A stretch of DNA of 64,000 bases from Halomonas alkalisoli (GTDB taxonomy: Bacteria; Pseudomonadota; Gammaproteobacteria; Pseudomonadales; Halomonadaceae): positions 1 through 64,000 of the forward strand of contig NZ_JAKCMI010000007.1 in NCBI RefSeq assembly GCF_021412585.1. The letters run 5' to 3'. The position numbers and the translations under genes are program-made. Of the stretch, positions 51,058 to 59,086 are shown piece by piece. The notes under the pieces were generated by a model. It worked only from the letters and a program-made list of their open reading frames with translations, was not told the DNA's origin and searched no databases. Numbering within the stretch: position 1 is the stretch's first letter; each line of letters starts with the position of its first letter.

Positions 51058-53330
51058 GCCTCGTCCTCTGCTTCGGGCTGGGCCAGCAGCGCCTGCCAGC
51101 GCCGCCGGGCCCAACCGGCGACAGGTTCCTGCGCCAGGGCTTCGGCGGCCTGGGCATGGTGGCGCCAGCCAGTCTCGTCAGCGAGGCGCCGGCCGCATTC
51201 GGCCAGCAGGGCGTGGGCCAGCAGCTGTTCGCTGCGACGCTCCAGCACCCGTGCATGCTCCAGGGCTTCGCTGGCGCGTTGCCTGGCGCATTCGGCCCGC
51301 GTTCGAGCGAGGTCGAGCCGTGCCGCCTGCAGCAGCAGTACGGACAGGCGGTGGCGGGCATCGGCGTGGCGCAGGGTGACGAGCGCCACGCCGAAGGGAT
51401 CGGGGTCGTCCTCCAGGGCATAGTGGCACAGGGCCTCGGCGGCGGCGGCATAGGGCGCCTCGCTGCCGTCGCGCAGGCGCTTGCCGAGTTCCCGCAGTTG
51501 GGCACAGCGCTCCCGGGCCTGGGCGTAGTCGTCCCGCTCGAAGTCCATCAGCAGCAGTGTCTCCAGGGCCTGGAACTCGCCCAGCTTGTCGCCCATGGCC
51601 TTGCACAGGGTGCGGGCCTCCTTGAAGTGGCTCTCAGCTCTGTCGAAGCGATCCTCGTGGAGGCTGAGCAGGCCCTGGGCCAGGGGAATGGCGGGGTGCC
51701 CGATGCGCTGCTGGATGGCCAGTTCGCGTGCCTCGGCGAGCAGTTCGGCCGCCTGGTGCAGGTCGCGTTCCAGCATCGCCAGGCAGCGGGCGGTTTCGGC
51801 CATGGCGATGATCTGCTCGCGGCCTCCGGCGCAGCGGGTCGCGCGTTCCGCCTGCAGTGCCTGCTCATGGGCATCGCTCCACTGGCCGTGGGCCCAGCGG
51901 ATATGGCTGGCCAGCTGATAGCCGAGCCGGGCGTGGGCGAGGGCGCCGTGCTCCAGGGCCTGCTCGGCAAGTGCCACCACGTCGCCGGCGCCGGCCTCCC
52001 AATCCGCCAGGGGGGCGGCGCTATAGAGGATGTCGTGAAGCTCCAGGGCCAGGCAGATGCGCCGAGTCCCGGTCATGTCCTCGGTCAGCGCCAGGCCTTG
52101 CTGGGCGAAGCGCTGGGCTTCCTGGTTGGCGAAGATGCGCAGGCAGAAGCGCCCGGCTTCGACCATTGCCCGGGCGGCCAGCTCCAGGTCGCCGCTGGCA
52201 TGGGCGTGGTGTGCCAGGCTGGTGGCCTGGGGCATGTCGCTGAGCGGCCTTTCGGCCAACCATTCGGCGATGCGCCGATGCATGGCCTGGCGCCGCGCCG
52301 GGGTAATCGCATGGTAGAGCTCGGTGGCCAGTTCACCCTGCGTGAAGCGCAGCCCTTCGGCGCTGATGGAGAGCCACTGGTGCCGTTCGGCCACCTCCAG
52401 CGCCATGCCGATACGGTTGGTGTCGAGCCCCGAGACCTGGCCCAAGGTGGCGGGGTCGGGATCGGGGGCCAGCAGCGCCGCCCAGCGCATCACCTCCAGG
52501 GTATCGCCTTCCAGGGCATCGCTTTTCAGGGCATCGCTTGTCAGGGCGGAGGGGCTGTCAACGGCAGGGGGGTGAGGCGGTATCGCCGTGCCGGCATTCG
52601 CTGCCAGTGGGCCTGGCGCAAGCCTGGGCTCCCGCCAGGCGCGCAGCAGCTGGCCGTTGAGCGGCAGGCCCGCCTCGCGGATCAATCGCACACCCAACTG
52701 CAGCTGCTGTTCGGCTTCCCGCGGCCGGTGCAGGGCCAGCAACAGGCGCACCAGCTGTGCCCGTGCCGCTTCACTGAAGGGGGCGAGACGCACCCAGGCG
52801 TGAGCGTGGGGCAGTGCGCGCTCGGGGTTGTTGGAGAGACGCTCGACCAGGGCCGTCAGGAGGGCCGTCTGGGCGCGTATGGCGGCTTCCCGCTCGGCCA
52901 GGCACCAGCCATGGAAGTCGGGAAAGCGGTCCAGCTCCAGGCCTTCCAGGAAGGGGCCGCGGTAGCGGCAGGCGGCGTGCTCGAGCGCTTCGATGTCGTC
53001 CGTTGCCAAGCGAGCGGCATGCAGGCCAGCCACATCGATGTCGATGTCCGTAGTATCCAGGCTCACGCCGAGCCGGTCGGCCCTGAGTCGAGGCCGGCCT
53101 GGGGTATCCACCAGGCGGCGGAGCTTCGACAGGCTCCAGCGCAGCGAGCCCCGCGGGTCGTCGGGCAGCTCCCACAGCAGGTCGCAGAGGTGTTCACGGC
53201 TCAAGGGGCGGGAGTGTCGGGCCAGGTAGGCGAGCAGGGCACGGGTTTTCCGGGAGGGAGGCAGCGCCAATACCTGCCCCTCCCGAATCACTTCGAGATC
53301 GCCGAGCAGGTTGAGGGTCAGCGCGTTCAT
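51054..53330 (-). CDS. SARP-type regulator: winged helix, BTAD domain and TPR, without ATPase domain
   Basis: 758 aa from ATG 53330 (MNALTLNLLGDLEVI); the reading frame is open far upstream on the opposite strand of cysK but that is not coding. N-terminal OmpR-like DNA-binding domain (LPPSRKTRALLAYLARHSRP, CDLLWELPDDPRGSLRWSLS), BTAD (WCLAEREAAIRAQTALLTAL, AWVRLAPFSEAARAQLVRLL), then TPR-like helices (for instance QALEHGALAHARLGYQLASH). A Walker A motif is not present, unlike the gene at 45275. A linker near residue 270 derives from three 15-bp tandem repeats. First gene of an operon with DUF4242, osmC and a monooxygenase, and divergent from the cysteine synthase fusion gene. Confidence 0.83.
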   Translation of the reverse strand: MNALTLNLLGDLEVIREGQVLALPPSRKTRALLAYLARHSRPLSREHLCDLLWELPDDPRGSLRWSLSKLRRLVDTPGRPRLRADRLGVSLDTTDIDIDVAGLHAARLATDDIEALEHAACRYRGPFLEGLELDRFPDFHGWCLAEREAAIRAQTALLTALVERLSNNPERALPHAHAWVRLAPFSEAARAQLVRLLLALHRPREAEQQLQLGVRLIREAGLPLNGQLLRAWREPRLAPGPLAANAGTAIPPHPPAVDSPSALTSDALKSDALEGDTLEVMRWAALLAPDPDPATLGQVSGLDTNRIGMALEVAERHQWLSISAEGLRFTQGELATELYHAITPARRQAMHRRIAEWLAERPLSDMPQATSLAHHAHASGDLELAARAMVEAGRFCLRIFANQEAQRFAQQGLALTEDMTGTRRICLALELHDILYSAAPLADWEAGAGDVVALAEQALEHGALAHARLGYQLASHIRWAHGQWSDAHEQALQAERATRCAGGREQIIAMAETARCLAMLERDLHQAAELLAEARELAIQQRIGHPAIPLAQGLLSLHEDRFDRAESHFKEARTLCKAMGDKLGEFQALETLLLMDFERDDYAQARERCAQLRELGKRLRDGSEAPYAAAAEALCHYALEDDPDPFGVALVTLRHADARHRLSVLLLQAARLDLARTRAECARQRASEALEHARVLERRSEQLLAHALLAECGRRLADETGWRHHAQAAEALAQEPVAGWARRRWQALLAQPEAEDEA
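52503..52547. repeat. three 15-bp tandem repeats inside the SARP gene
   Basis: atcgccttccagggc, atcgcttttcagggc and atcgcttgtcagggc follow each other directly. They encode the acidic linker (reading SDALKSDALEGD) between the BTAD and TPR regions. In-frame unit length makes the linker length-variable by slippage. Confidence 0.8.
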
Positions 53331-53489
53331 GTCAGGACCCGATGGGGTAACGATAGCAGTATAGTCCGCGTTCTCGACGGGCTGGCTGCCCTTTTTCACA
53401 CCCTTGGCAGGAAAAACCACGCTGGCTACCACGCCGGCTTCCTCGGCACGGGTCAACCCTGTGGGCATAGCCAACCGAGGAGACTCACC

Positions 53490-54977
53490 ATGCCCCGCTA
53501 CGCCAGCATACTGGAAACCATAGGACGCACCCCGCTTGTGCGATTGGCCCGTCTCGCGCCGCCGGACGTCAACGTGCATGTGAAGGTGGAGGCCTTCAAC
53601 CCCATGGGGTCGGTCAAGGACCGCATGGCCTTGGCGGTGATCGAGGCCGCCGAGCGCAGCGGCGCCTTGCGCCCGGGCCAGACGGTGATCGAGGCCACCA
53701 GCGGCAATACCGGCATCGGCCTGGCCATGGTGTGCGCACGCAAGGGCTACCCGCTGGTGGTGACCATGGCCGAGAGCTTCAGCCTCGAGCGCCGACGCTT
53801 GCTGCGCTTCCTGGGCGCGCGGGTGGTGCTGACGCCGGCCTCCGAGAAGGGCAGCGGCATGCTGGCCAAGGCGATCGAACTGGCCGAGACCCACGGCTAC
53901 TTCCTGTGCCGCCAGTTCGAGAACGAGGCCAATGCCGAGGTGCACAGCCGCACCACGGCGCGGGAGATTCTCGACGACATGCAGGGTGAGCCGATCCATG
54001 CCTGGGTGACCGGCTTCGGCACCGGCGGCACCCTCAAGGGCGTCTCCCGGGTACTCAAGGCAGCCGATCCGAGGACCCGCGTGGTGGTCGCCGAGCCGGA
54101 CAACGCCCCGCTGCTGGGCAGCGGCGAGGCGCAGCCACAAGGCAAGAGCCACCCGCGTTTTCGCCCGCACCTGATGCAGGGCTGGAGCCCCGATTTCATC
54201 TCGGCGCTGACCCGGCAGGCGGTGGCCGCCGGCATGGTCGACGAGGTGATGCCGGTGGCGGGGGAGGACGCGCTGCGCCTGGCCCGCGAGCTGGCCCGCA
54301 AGGAGGGCATCTTTGTCGGCATTTCCGCCGGTGCGACCCTGGCCGCAGCCTTGCAGGTGGCCCGGCGGGCGCCGGCCGGCAGCCATGTGGTCTGCATGCT
54401 GCCCGACACCGGCGAACGCTACCAGTCCACGCCCCTGTTCGAGGGCATCGAGGACGAGATGAACGAGGAGGAGCTGGCGCTGTCGCGCTCCACGCCCGGT
54501 TGTCGCTTCGATACGCCTGCGGCTGCGCCGGCTCCCCGGCCGGCCGCCACGCCCGTGGCACAAGATGCCACAAGCGATGTTGAGGCCGAGCGTCGGCTCG
54601 ACGACTACCTGGCCCAGGCGCCGGTGGTCATGTTCGCCCTGGCCTGGTGCGAGTTCTGCTGGGCCGCGCGCAAGCTGTTCGACCACCTGGGCGTGGAGTT
54701 CTTGAGCGTGGAGCTGGATGCCCCGGCCTGCCAGGCCGATGACATGGGCGTGCGCCTGCGTCCGGTGCTGGCACGGCGCACCGGGGCGCCCACCATTCCG
54801 CAGATCTTCATCGGCGGCGAGCCGCTAGGCGGCTGCGGCGAGTTGTTCGAGGCCTGGCGCGACGGCAGCCTGGGCGAGCGGCTCAACGCCTGCGGTATCG
54901 CCTACGATGCCGAGGCCGAGATCGACCCCGAGCGCCTGCTGCCGGCCTGGCTGCATCCACGCTCCGCTACGGCCTGA
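53490..54977 (+). CDS. cysK: cysteine synthase fused to a C-terminal glutaredoxin-like domain
   Basis: 495 aa from ATG 53490 with cgagga upstream. Residues 1-320 are an O-acetylserine sulfhydrylase: ILETIGRTPLVRLARL, FNPMGSVKDRMALAVI with the PLP Lys, ATSGNTGIGLAM for the substrate loop, VTGFGTGGTLKGVSRVLK for the phosphate of PLP, and VGISAGATLAAALQVARRAP. A Pro/Ala-rich linker (AAAPAPRPAATPVAQ) leads to a glutaredoxin fold from about residue 370: PVVMFALAWCEFCWAARKLF with a CxxC-type active site (CEFC), TIPQIFIGGEPLGGCGELFE with the cis-Pro. The fusion would supply reducing equivalents or regulate the synthase by redox state. Followed 14 bp later by an AhpD-like gene. Confidence 0.92.
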   Translation: MPRYASILETIGRTPLVRLARLAPPDVNVHVKVEAFNPMGSVKDRMALAVIEAAERSGALRPGQTVIEATSGNTGIGLAMVCARKGYPLVVTMAESFSLERRRLLRFLGARVVLTPASEKGSGMLAKAIELAETHGYFLCRQFENEANAEVHSRTTAREILDDMQGEPIHAWVTGFGTGGTLKGVSRVLKAADPRTRVVVAEPDNAPLLGSGEAQPQGKSHPRFRPHLMQGWSPDFISALTRQAVAAGMVDEVMPVAGEDALRLARELARKEGIFVGISAGATLAAALQVARRAPAGSHVVCMLPDTGERYQSTPLFEGIEDEMNEEELALSRSTPGCRFDTPAAAPAPRPAATPVAQDATSDVEAERRLDDYLAQAPVVMFALAWCEFCWAARKLFDHLGVEFLSVELDAPACQADDMGVRLRPVLARRTGAPTIPQIFIGGEPLGGCGELFEAWRDGSLGERLNACGIAYDAEAEIDPERLLPAWLHPRSATA

Positions 54978-54991
54978 CACAGGAGAAACCC

Positions 54992-55582
54992 ATGAGCTAT
55001 ATCGAAACGATCCCCCCGGAGCTGGCCGAGGACGAGGTCAAGGCGATGTACCAGCGCCAGGAGGCCCACTTCGGGTTCTTGCCCAACTATGCCCGCGTGT
55101 TCTGCCATCGCCCCGAGGTCATGAAGTGCTGGGCGGCGCTGATCGCGACCATCCGTCGGCCCATGGAGCCGCGCCGGTATGAGCTGGTGACGCTCGCCGC
55201 CGCCCGTGCCCTGGGCAACAGCTACTGCTCGCTGGCGCACGCCAAGGTCCTGTCGGGGCTACTGGGCATGGAAGCGACCCAGGCGATGGTGGCGGGCGAG
55301 GCGGGGCCGCTCAGCGAGGCGGAACGTGGGATGATGGCCTTCGCCGCCAAGGTGGCTTGCCGCGCCCAGGAGGTCAGCGCCGAGGATATCGAAGCGCTGC
55401 GGGCTCACGGCTTCGCCGACGACGAGATCTTCGACATCGTTGCCGTGGTGGCGGGGCGCGCCTTCTTCACCCGTATCCTCGATGGGCTGGGTGCCGAGCC
55501 CGATGCCGCCTTCCGCGAGCTGCCGCCCGATCTGATAGGACCACTCAGCGTGGGCAGGCCAATAGCACTTGACGAAGCGTAG
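54992..55582 (+). CDS. AhpD/carboxymuconolactone decarboxylase-like protein
   Basis: 196 aa, 14 bp after the cysK fusion, with aggaga before ATG 54992. The helical AhpD-like fold is suggested by EVMKCWAALIATIRRPMEPR, RRYELVTLAAARALGNSYCS, LAHAKVLSGLLGMEATQAMV and FDIVAVVAGRAFFTRILDGL. The usual active-site CxxCxxxH is seen as NSYCSLAH: the second Cys and the His remain but the first Cys is Asn, so a disulfide-based peroxidase cycle like AhpD is unlikely. Probably a peroxidase-related helper or a sensor of the thiol pool, considering its operon partner. Confidence 0.83.
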   Translation: MSYIETIPPELAEDEVKAMYQRQEAHFGFLPNYARVFCHRPEVMKCWAALIATIRRPMEPRRYELVTLAAARALGNSYCSLAHAKVLSGLLGMEATQAMVAGEAGPLSEAERGMMAFAAKVACRAQEVSAEDIEALRAHGFADDEIFDIVAVVAGRAFFTRILDGLGAEPDAAFRELPPDLIGPLSVGRPIALDEA

Positions 55583-55588
55583 GCTTGA

Positions 55589-55612
55589 GCCCGGCGCCTT
55601 ATGGCGCCGGGC
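55589..55612 (+). terminator. rho-independent terminator of the cysK fusion operon
   Basis: gcccggcgcc-ttat-ggcgccgggc is a perfect 10-bp GC stem with a 4-base loop, followed by ctgtttcgtcg, 6 bp after the stop codon at 55582. Confidence 0.88.
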
Positions 55613-55660
55613 CTGTTTCGTCGTGGGAAATGCCATGAAGGCACTCGTACCTGCGCCGCA

Positions 55661-56491
55661 TCATGCCTGCAGCCGCGTAGCCAGGCTGTCATCCAATGCC
55701 TCTGCCACGGCCTCGAGCATCTGAGGGTCGGCCTCGGTGGCAGGGGCCAGGCACCAAGCCTCGTGTACCAGCGCCGTGAGCATCGAGAGGTTTCCTTCGG
55801 CGACCGGCAGGTGGCCGGAGAGCACCGTGGTCGGCGCCAGGCGCTCCAGGGCATGCAGCGATCGGCCCAGGGCGTCGCGATCGGCCATGGCCAGCCAGGG
55901 TGCGTCGATCGATGACCAGGTCACCAGTCCGTCACGCAGGGTCTGCGCCTCGATTTCCGCTACGTTTTCCGCCGGTTCGGGAAGCAGGGCACCGAAGCTG
56001 TCGGCGGCGAACAGGGTGCGCGAGCGGGTATCGAGGAAGCCGAGTGTTTCCGGCGCGTCGTAATACGGGGGGCGCAGCGGCACCAGCTCGCGGTCGCCCA
56101 GAGATAGCCGTGCACCGGGTTCCAGCAAGTGCACACGACTGGTGTCGAGGCCTAGCAGGCCCATCTTGCCCATGCCCAGGAAGTTGGTGACGACCCTGGC
56201 TTGCGGGGCTCGTTGCAGTATCCGGACAAGGTTGCCGATGTGGTCGGCATCGGTATGGCTCAGCCAGATCCAACGCAGGTCGCGAAGGTCGATCTCCGCC
56301 TCGAGAGCGTCGAGGAAGGCATCGCCGAGCGCGGCAAGCCCTGTGTCTACCAGTAGCGGTTCCCGGCCTTTATGCAGGAAGGCGTTTATCGTTAGGCCGC
56401 CCATGCCGGGCAACGGCAGGAAGGCGGGTAGCACACGCCAGTCGTTTCCGGTCTCCCGGGTGGTCAGCATCATGGGATTATTGTCGGTCAT
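55661..56491 (-). CDS. MBL-fold metallohydrolase
   Basis: 276 aa. Metallo-beta-lactamase fold: the core metal motif appears as WIWLSHTDADHIGNLVRILQ, a HxDxDH variant in which the first position keeps His and the second is Asp, similar to flavodiiron-like MBL proteins. Further ligands are plausible in YYDAPETLGFLDTRSRTLFA, FAADSFGALLPEPAEN and the C-terminal LSGHLPVAEGN. No signal peptide. Divergent from a TetR regulator with two matching palindromes in between, so probably induced by that regulator's ligand. Substrate unknown. Confidence 0.83.
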   Translation of the reverse strand: MTDNNPMMLTTRETGNDWRVLPAFLPLPGMGGLTINAFLHKGREPLLVDTGLAALGDAFLDALEAEIDLRDLRWIWLSHTDADHIGNLVRILQRAPQARVVTNFLGMGKMGLLGLDTSRVHLLEPGARLSLGDRELVPLRPPYYDAPETLGFLDTRSRTLFAADSFGALLPEPAENVAEIEAQTLRDGLVTWSSIDAPWLAMADRDALGRSLHALERLAPTTVLSGHLPVAEGNLSMLTALVHEAWCLAPATEADPQMLEAVAEALDDSLATRLQA

Positions 56492-56521
56492 CGTCGGGCT
56501 CCGAGGTCTTGGTCATTTTCC

Positions 56522-56541
56522 AGTGAACACGGCTGTTCACT
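56522..56541. promoter_or_regulatory. TetR-type operator, site 1
   Basis: agtgaaca-cggc-tgttcact: 8-bp exact inverted arms, located 31 bp upstream of the MBL start codon. Same arms as site 2. Confidence 0.75.
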
Positions 56542-56582
56542 CGACAAGTGAAAACCCGACCCGTAGCGCTTGTCAAGAGTTA

Positions 56583-56602
56583 AGTGAACATGTATGTTCA
56601 CT
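56583..56602. promoter_or_regulatory. TetR-type operator, site 2
   Basis: agtgaacat-gt-atgttcact: 9-bp exact inverted arms, ending 2 bp before the tetR start codon. The pair of sites implies repression of both genes. Confidence 0.78.
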
Positions 56603-56604
56603 GA

Positions 56605-57192
56605 ATGGCCAAGACACGTCGTTATACCCAACGCAAACGCGCCGCCGACCGCGAAGAGACTCGCCTGCGCATCGTCGAAGCGACGATGGCGCTGCATGAG
56701 GAGGTCGGTCCGAGTGCCACCACTATCAGCGCCATCGCCCAACGGGCCGGTGTGCAGCGCCTGACCGTCTATCGTCACTTTCCGGACGAGACTGCGGTCT
56801 TCGAGGCCTGCACCAGACACTGGCTCGAGCTGAACCCGCCACCGGATCCTGCCGCCTGGGCCTCCCACGAGGCGGGGCAGAGCCAAGCCCGCGCCGCGCT
56901 GCTGGCCTTCTATCGCTACTATCGCGAGACCCAGCGCATGTGGCGGGCCGCCGTTCGCGACGAGCCCAAGGTGCCGGCGCTACAGGAGCCTATGAAGAGT
57001 TTTCGCAGCCAGTTGAATGCGCTGGGCGAGACGATCGGCAAGGGTTTCGGGGGGGCGGAGGATTCGCTACCGACCACCACGCTGCGTCATGCCCTGGCGT
57101 TTACCACCTGGGCATCGCTGGAGGCGCAGGGGCTTGACGACGAGGCCATGGCGGACCTCGTGATGGCGTGGCTGCAGGGGGTAAGGAACTGA
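56605..57192 (+). CDS. TetR/AcrR-family transcriptional regulator
   Basis: 195 aa. A basic N-terminus precedes the TetR DNA-binding region: REETRLRIVEATMALHEEVG, then SATTISAIAQRAGVQRLTVY, followed by RHFPDETAVFEACTRHWLEL. The C-terminal ligand domain shows no clear subgroup. Two operators with agtgaaca/tgttcact arms (56522-56541 and 56583-56602) lie between it and the divergent MBL gene, so autorepression and MBL repression are likely. The second site overlaps its own translation start region, leaving almost no leader. Confidence 0.9.
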   Translation: MAKTRRYTQRKRAADREETRLRIVEATMALHEEVGPSATTISAIAQRAGVQRLTVYRHFPDETAVFEACTRHWLELNPPPDPAAWASHEAGQSQARAALLAFYRYYRETQRMWRAAVRDEPKVPALQEPMKSFRSQLNALGETIGKGFGGAEDSLPTTTLRHALAFTTWASLEAQGLDDEAMADLVMAWLQGVRN

Positions 57193-57306
57193 CGTGCTGT
57201 TCGTTCAAACTTGATAACGCCGGTAGTGCGGCGCTCTACAGTTTCTTGTGCGCTCTGATGTTTTCTGTACATCAGAACGACGGCGCGACAAGGGCGATGC
57301 TGACGC

Positions 57307-57711
57307 TCAGGTGGGTGGCCCCTTGAGTTCGATGGTATTGCCTTCGGGGTCTTCGAGATAGATCGAGGGGCCCGGGCCTTCGGCGCCGTAGCGTTGCTTG
57401 AGTTCACCGGCCTCGATGCCATGAGTGGCAAGGTATCGGCGAATCGCCCCTTCGTCAAAGGGCTCCAGGCGCAGGCAGAAGTGATCGAGATTGCGCCCCT
57501 CGCTTCCGGGGGCTGCGCCGCCACGTTGCCCCAGCGGGCCTTCCACGGGTACCAGGTCGATCAGGCTGTGTCCGGCACGCAGTTGGATCAGGCCAATCGC
57601 TACCTGATGCTTTTCCAGGGTGCAGCCCAGCACCCCGCAGTAGAAGGCGAGCATGGCGTCGGTGTCGCGGATGCGCAGTACCAGATGATCGATCCCTTGG
57701 ATGGGCAGCAT
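57307..57711 (-). CDS. VOC-family protein (glyoxalase/dioxygenase fold)
   Basis: 134 aa. Repeated beta-alpha-beta-beta-beta modules: GIDHLVLRIRDTDAMLAFYC, then LGCTLEKHQVAIGLIQLRAG at the N-terminus; DHFCLRLEPFDEGAIRRYLA, YLEDPEGNTIELKGPP at the C-terminus. Metal ligands expected for this fold are His in IDHLVL, His in LDHFCL and Glu in NTIELKG. Without a partner gene the reaction (glyoxalase, dioxygenase or resistance type) remains open. Isolated on its strand between tetR and corA. Confidence 0.86.
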   Translation of the reverse strand: MLPIQGIDHLVLRIRDTDAMLAFYCGVLGCTLEKHQVAIGLIQLRAGHSLIDLVPVEGPLGQRGGAAPGSEGRNLDHFCLRLEPFDEGAIRRYLATHGIEAGELKQRYGAEGPGPSIYLEDPEGNTIELKGPPT

Positions 57712-57950
57712 GGCGTTCCGAGTTCGTTCTGGGGACTAACCGACACTATGGCTCAAGCGGCTGACAGGCACCAGATCACTTGCCGTCACCACCTGCCACG
57801 TCCTTGCTCCGACACCATGCGGCCGAAATAGAGTAGCCCGAAGATCAGCCAGGACGCAGCTGCCAGATGGGCACGCTGGTTCGCCAATTGGCCAGATAAA
57901 TTGGTCAGCTCATGCCACTATTGGCTTGCCGAATTGCCAGGATGTCTACC

Positions 57951-59036
57951 ATGACCCGACTGTTCAGGAAGCACTATCACCCGGCCGGGACCGCCCCGGG
58001 TACCCTGCGCGAGCTATCGATGGAGCAGGCGGCCCTGCACGGGCCGGCCAGGTTCTCCCTGGCGCGCCGCGATGCCGGCCGCTGGGGCCAGATGCAGGAA
58101 GTCCTCTCCGAGGCGATTCCCGAGGCGTCGGGCGAGGCGGCGCTCTACTGGCTGCACGTGCAGGGCATGCCCACCGCCGAGGAGCTGGAACGGCTCGGCG
58201 ATCGGGTGGGTCTGCATCCGCTGGCCCAGGAGGACATACTCAATGGCGGCCAGCGCCCCAAGGTCGAACGCTTCGATGAGTCGCTGGTGGTCATTCTCGG
58301 CATACCCGAGGTGGATGACGAGGGCAGGCTGCACCTCTACCAGCTGACCCTGTTCATGGGCGGCAATATGGTCGCCAGCGTCATGACGGAGAGCCTGGAT
58401 CCTTTCGCCGAGGTGCGTCGCCGGCTCAAGGAGCGCGGCGGACGCGCCCTGGGGGAGCCGGACGACCTGCTCTATGGCCTGCTCGATGCCGCCGTGGACC
58501 ATGCATTTCCGGTGCTGGACGGGATCGGCGAGCGCATCGAGGAACTGGAAATGGAGATCCTCAACCGCCCCGACAGCTCGACGCTGGAGCTGCTGCATGG
58601 CCTGAAGCGCGAACTGATCATGCTGCGCCGCTACCTATGGCCCACCCGCGAGGTCATCAACCAGCTGCTGCGCGACCACGACGACCTGTTCACGGCGGAT
58701 ACGCGCATGTGGATGCGCGATGTCTACGACCATACCGTGCAGGTGATGGATCTGGTGGAGAGCTATCGCGACATGACGGCGAGCCTGCTCGACGTCTATC
58801 TCTCCAGCATGAGTCACCGGCTCAACGAGAGCATGCGTACCCTGACCATCATCGCCACCGTCTTCATGCCGTTGACCTTTATTGCCGGCGTCTATGGCAT
58901 GAATTTCGAGCACCCGACCAGCCCCTTTGCCATGCCTGAGCTGGGCTGGTATTGGGGCTATCCTGTTGTGTGGGGTGTGATGCTCGCCGCTGCCATCGGC
59001 ATGGTCATCTGGTTCAAGCGCAGACGGTGGTTCTAG
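57951..59036 (+). CDS. CorA/ZntB-family divalent cation transporter
   Basis: 361 aa from ATG 57951 (MTRLFRKHYHP) with agga upstream. A long cytoplasmic funnel domain (LYWLHVQGMPTAEELERLGD, LAQEDILNGGQRPKVERFDE, VVILGIPEVDDEGRLHLYQL) is followed by two transmembrane helices at the C-terminus (LTIIATVFMPLTFIAGVYGM, VVWGVMLAAAIGMVIWFKRR) with the pore signature YGMNFEH. Conserved GMN is the selectivity filter of CorA-type Mg2+/Co2+ channels and ZntB zinc transporters; the ending FEHPTSPFAMPEL leaves the choice open. A large inverted repeat starts at its stop codon. Confidence 0.92.
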   Translation: MTRLFRKHYHPAGTAPGTLRELSMEQAALHGPARFSLARRDAGRWGQMQEVLSEAIPEASGEAALYWLHVQGMPTAEELERLGDRVGLHPLAQEDILNGGQRPKVERFDESLVVILGIPEVDDEGRLHLYQLTLFMGGNMVASVMTESLDPFAEVRRRLKERGGRALGEPDDLLYGLLDAAVDHAFPVLDGIGERIEELEMEILNRPDSSTLELLHGLKRELIMLRRYLWPTREVINQLLRDHDDLFTADTRMWMRDVYDHTVQVMDLVESYRDMTASLLDVYLSSMSHRLNESMRTLTIIATVFMPLTFIAGVYGMNFEHPTSPFAMPELGWYWGYPVVWGVMLAAAIGMVIWFKRRRWF

Positions 59037-59086
59037 GCATTGTCCGAAAACTGGCTGCGCTCGCCGACTTTTCAGACAATGCCTAG
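59033..59086. repeat. inverted repeat (18-bp arms, one mismatch) at the corA/araC junction
   Basis: ctaggcattgtccgaaaa at 59033-59050 pairs with ttttcagacaatgcctag at 59069-59086 except for one position; the loop is 18 bases. It spans the corA stop codon and the first possible start codon of the following regulator gene. Could be a terminator-like hairpin, a regulator binding site or the footprint of a short mobile repeat. Confidence 0.75.

Noticed and set aside
51054-54686. A 1210-codon minus-strand frame suggesting a giant regulator
   Set aside because: The section above 53330 is antisense to cysK. The winged-helix domain begins properly at MNALTLNLLGDLEVI, so the gene starts at 53330.
50874-54977. 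A 1367-codon plus-strand frame covering the whole SARP regulator and running into the cysteine synthase
   Set aside because: Only the part from ATG 53490 is coding. Upstream codons are the antisense of the SARP gene in high-GC DNA and show no domain; a ribosome-binding site stands directly before 53490.
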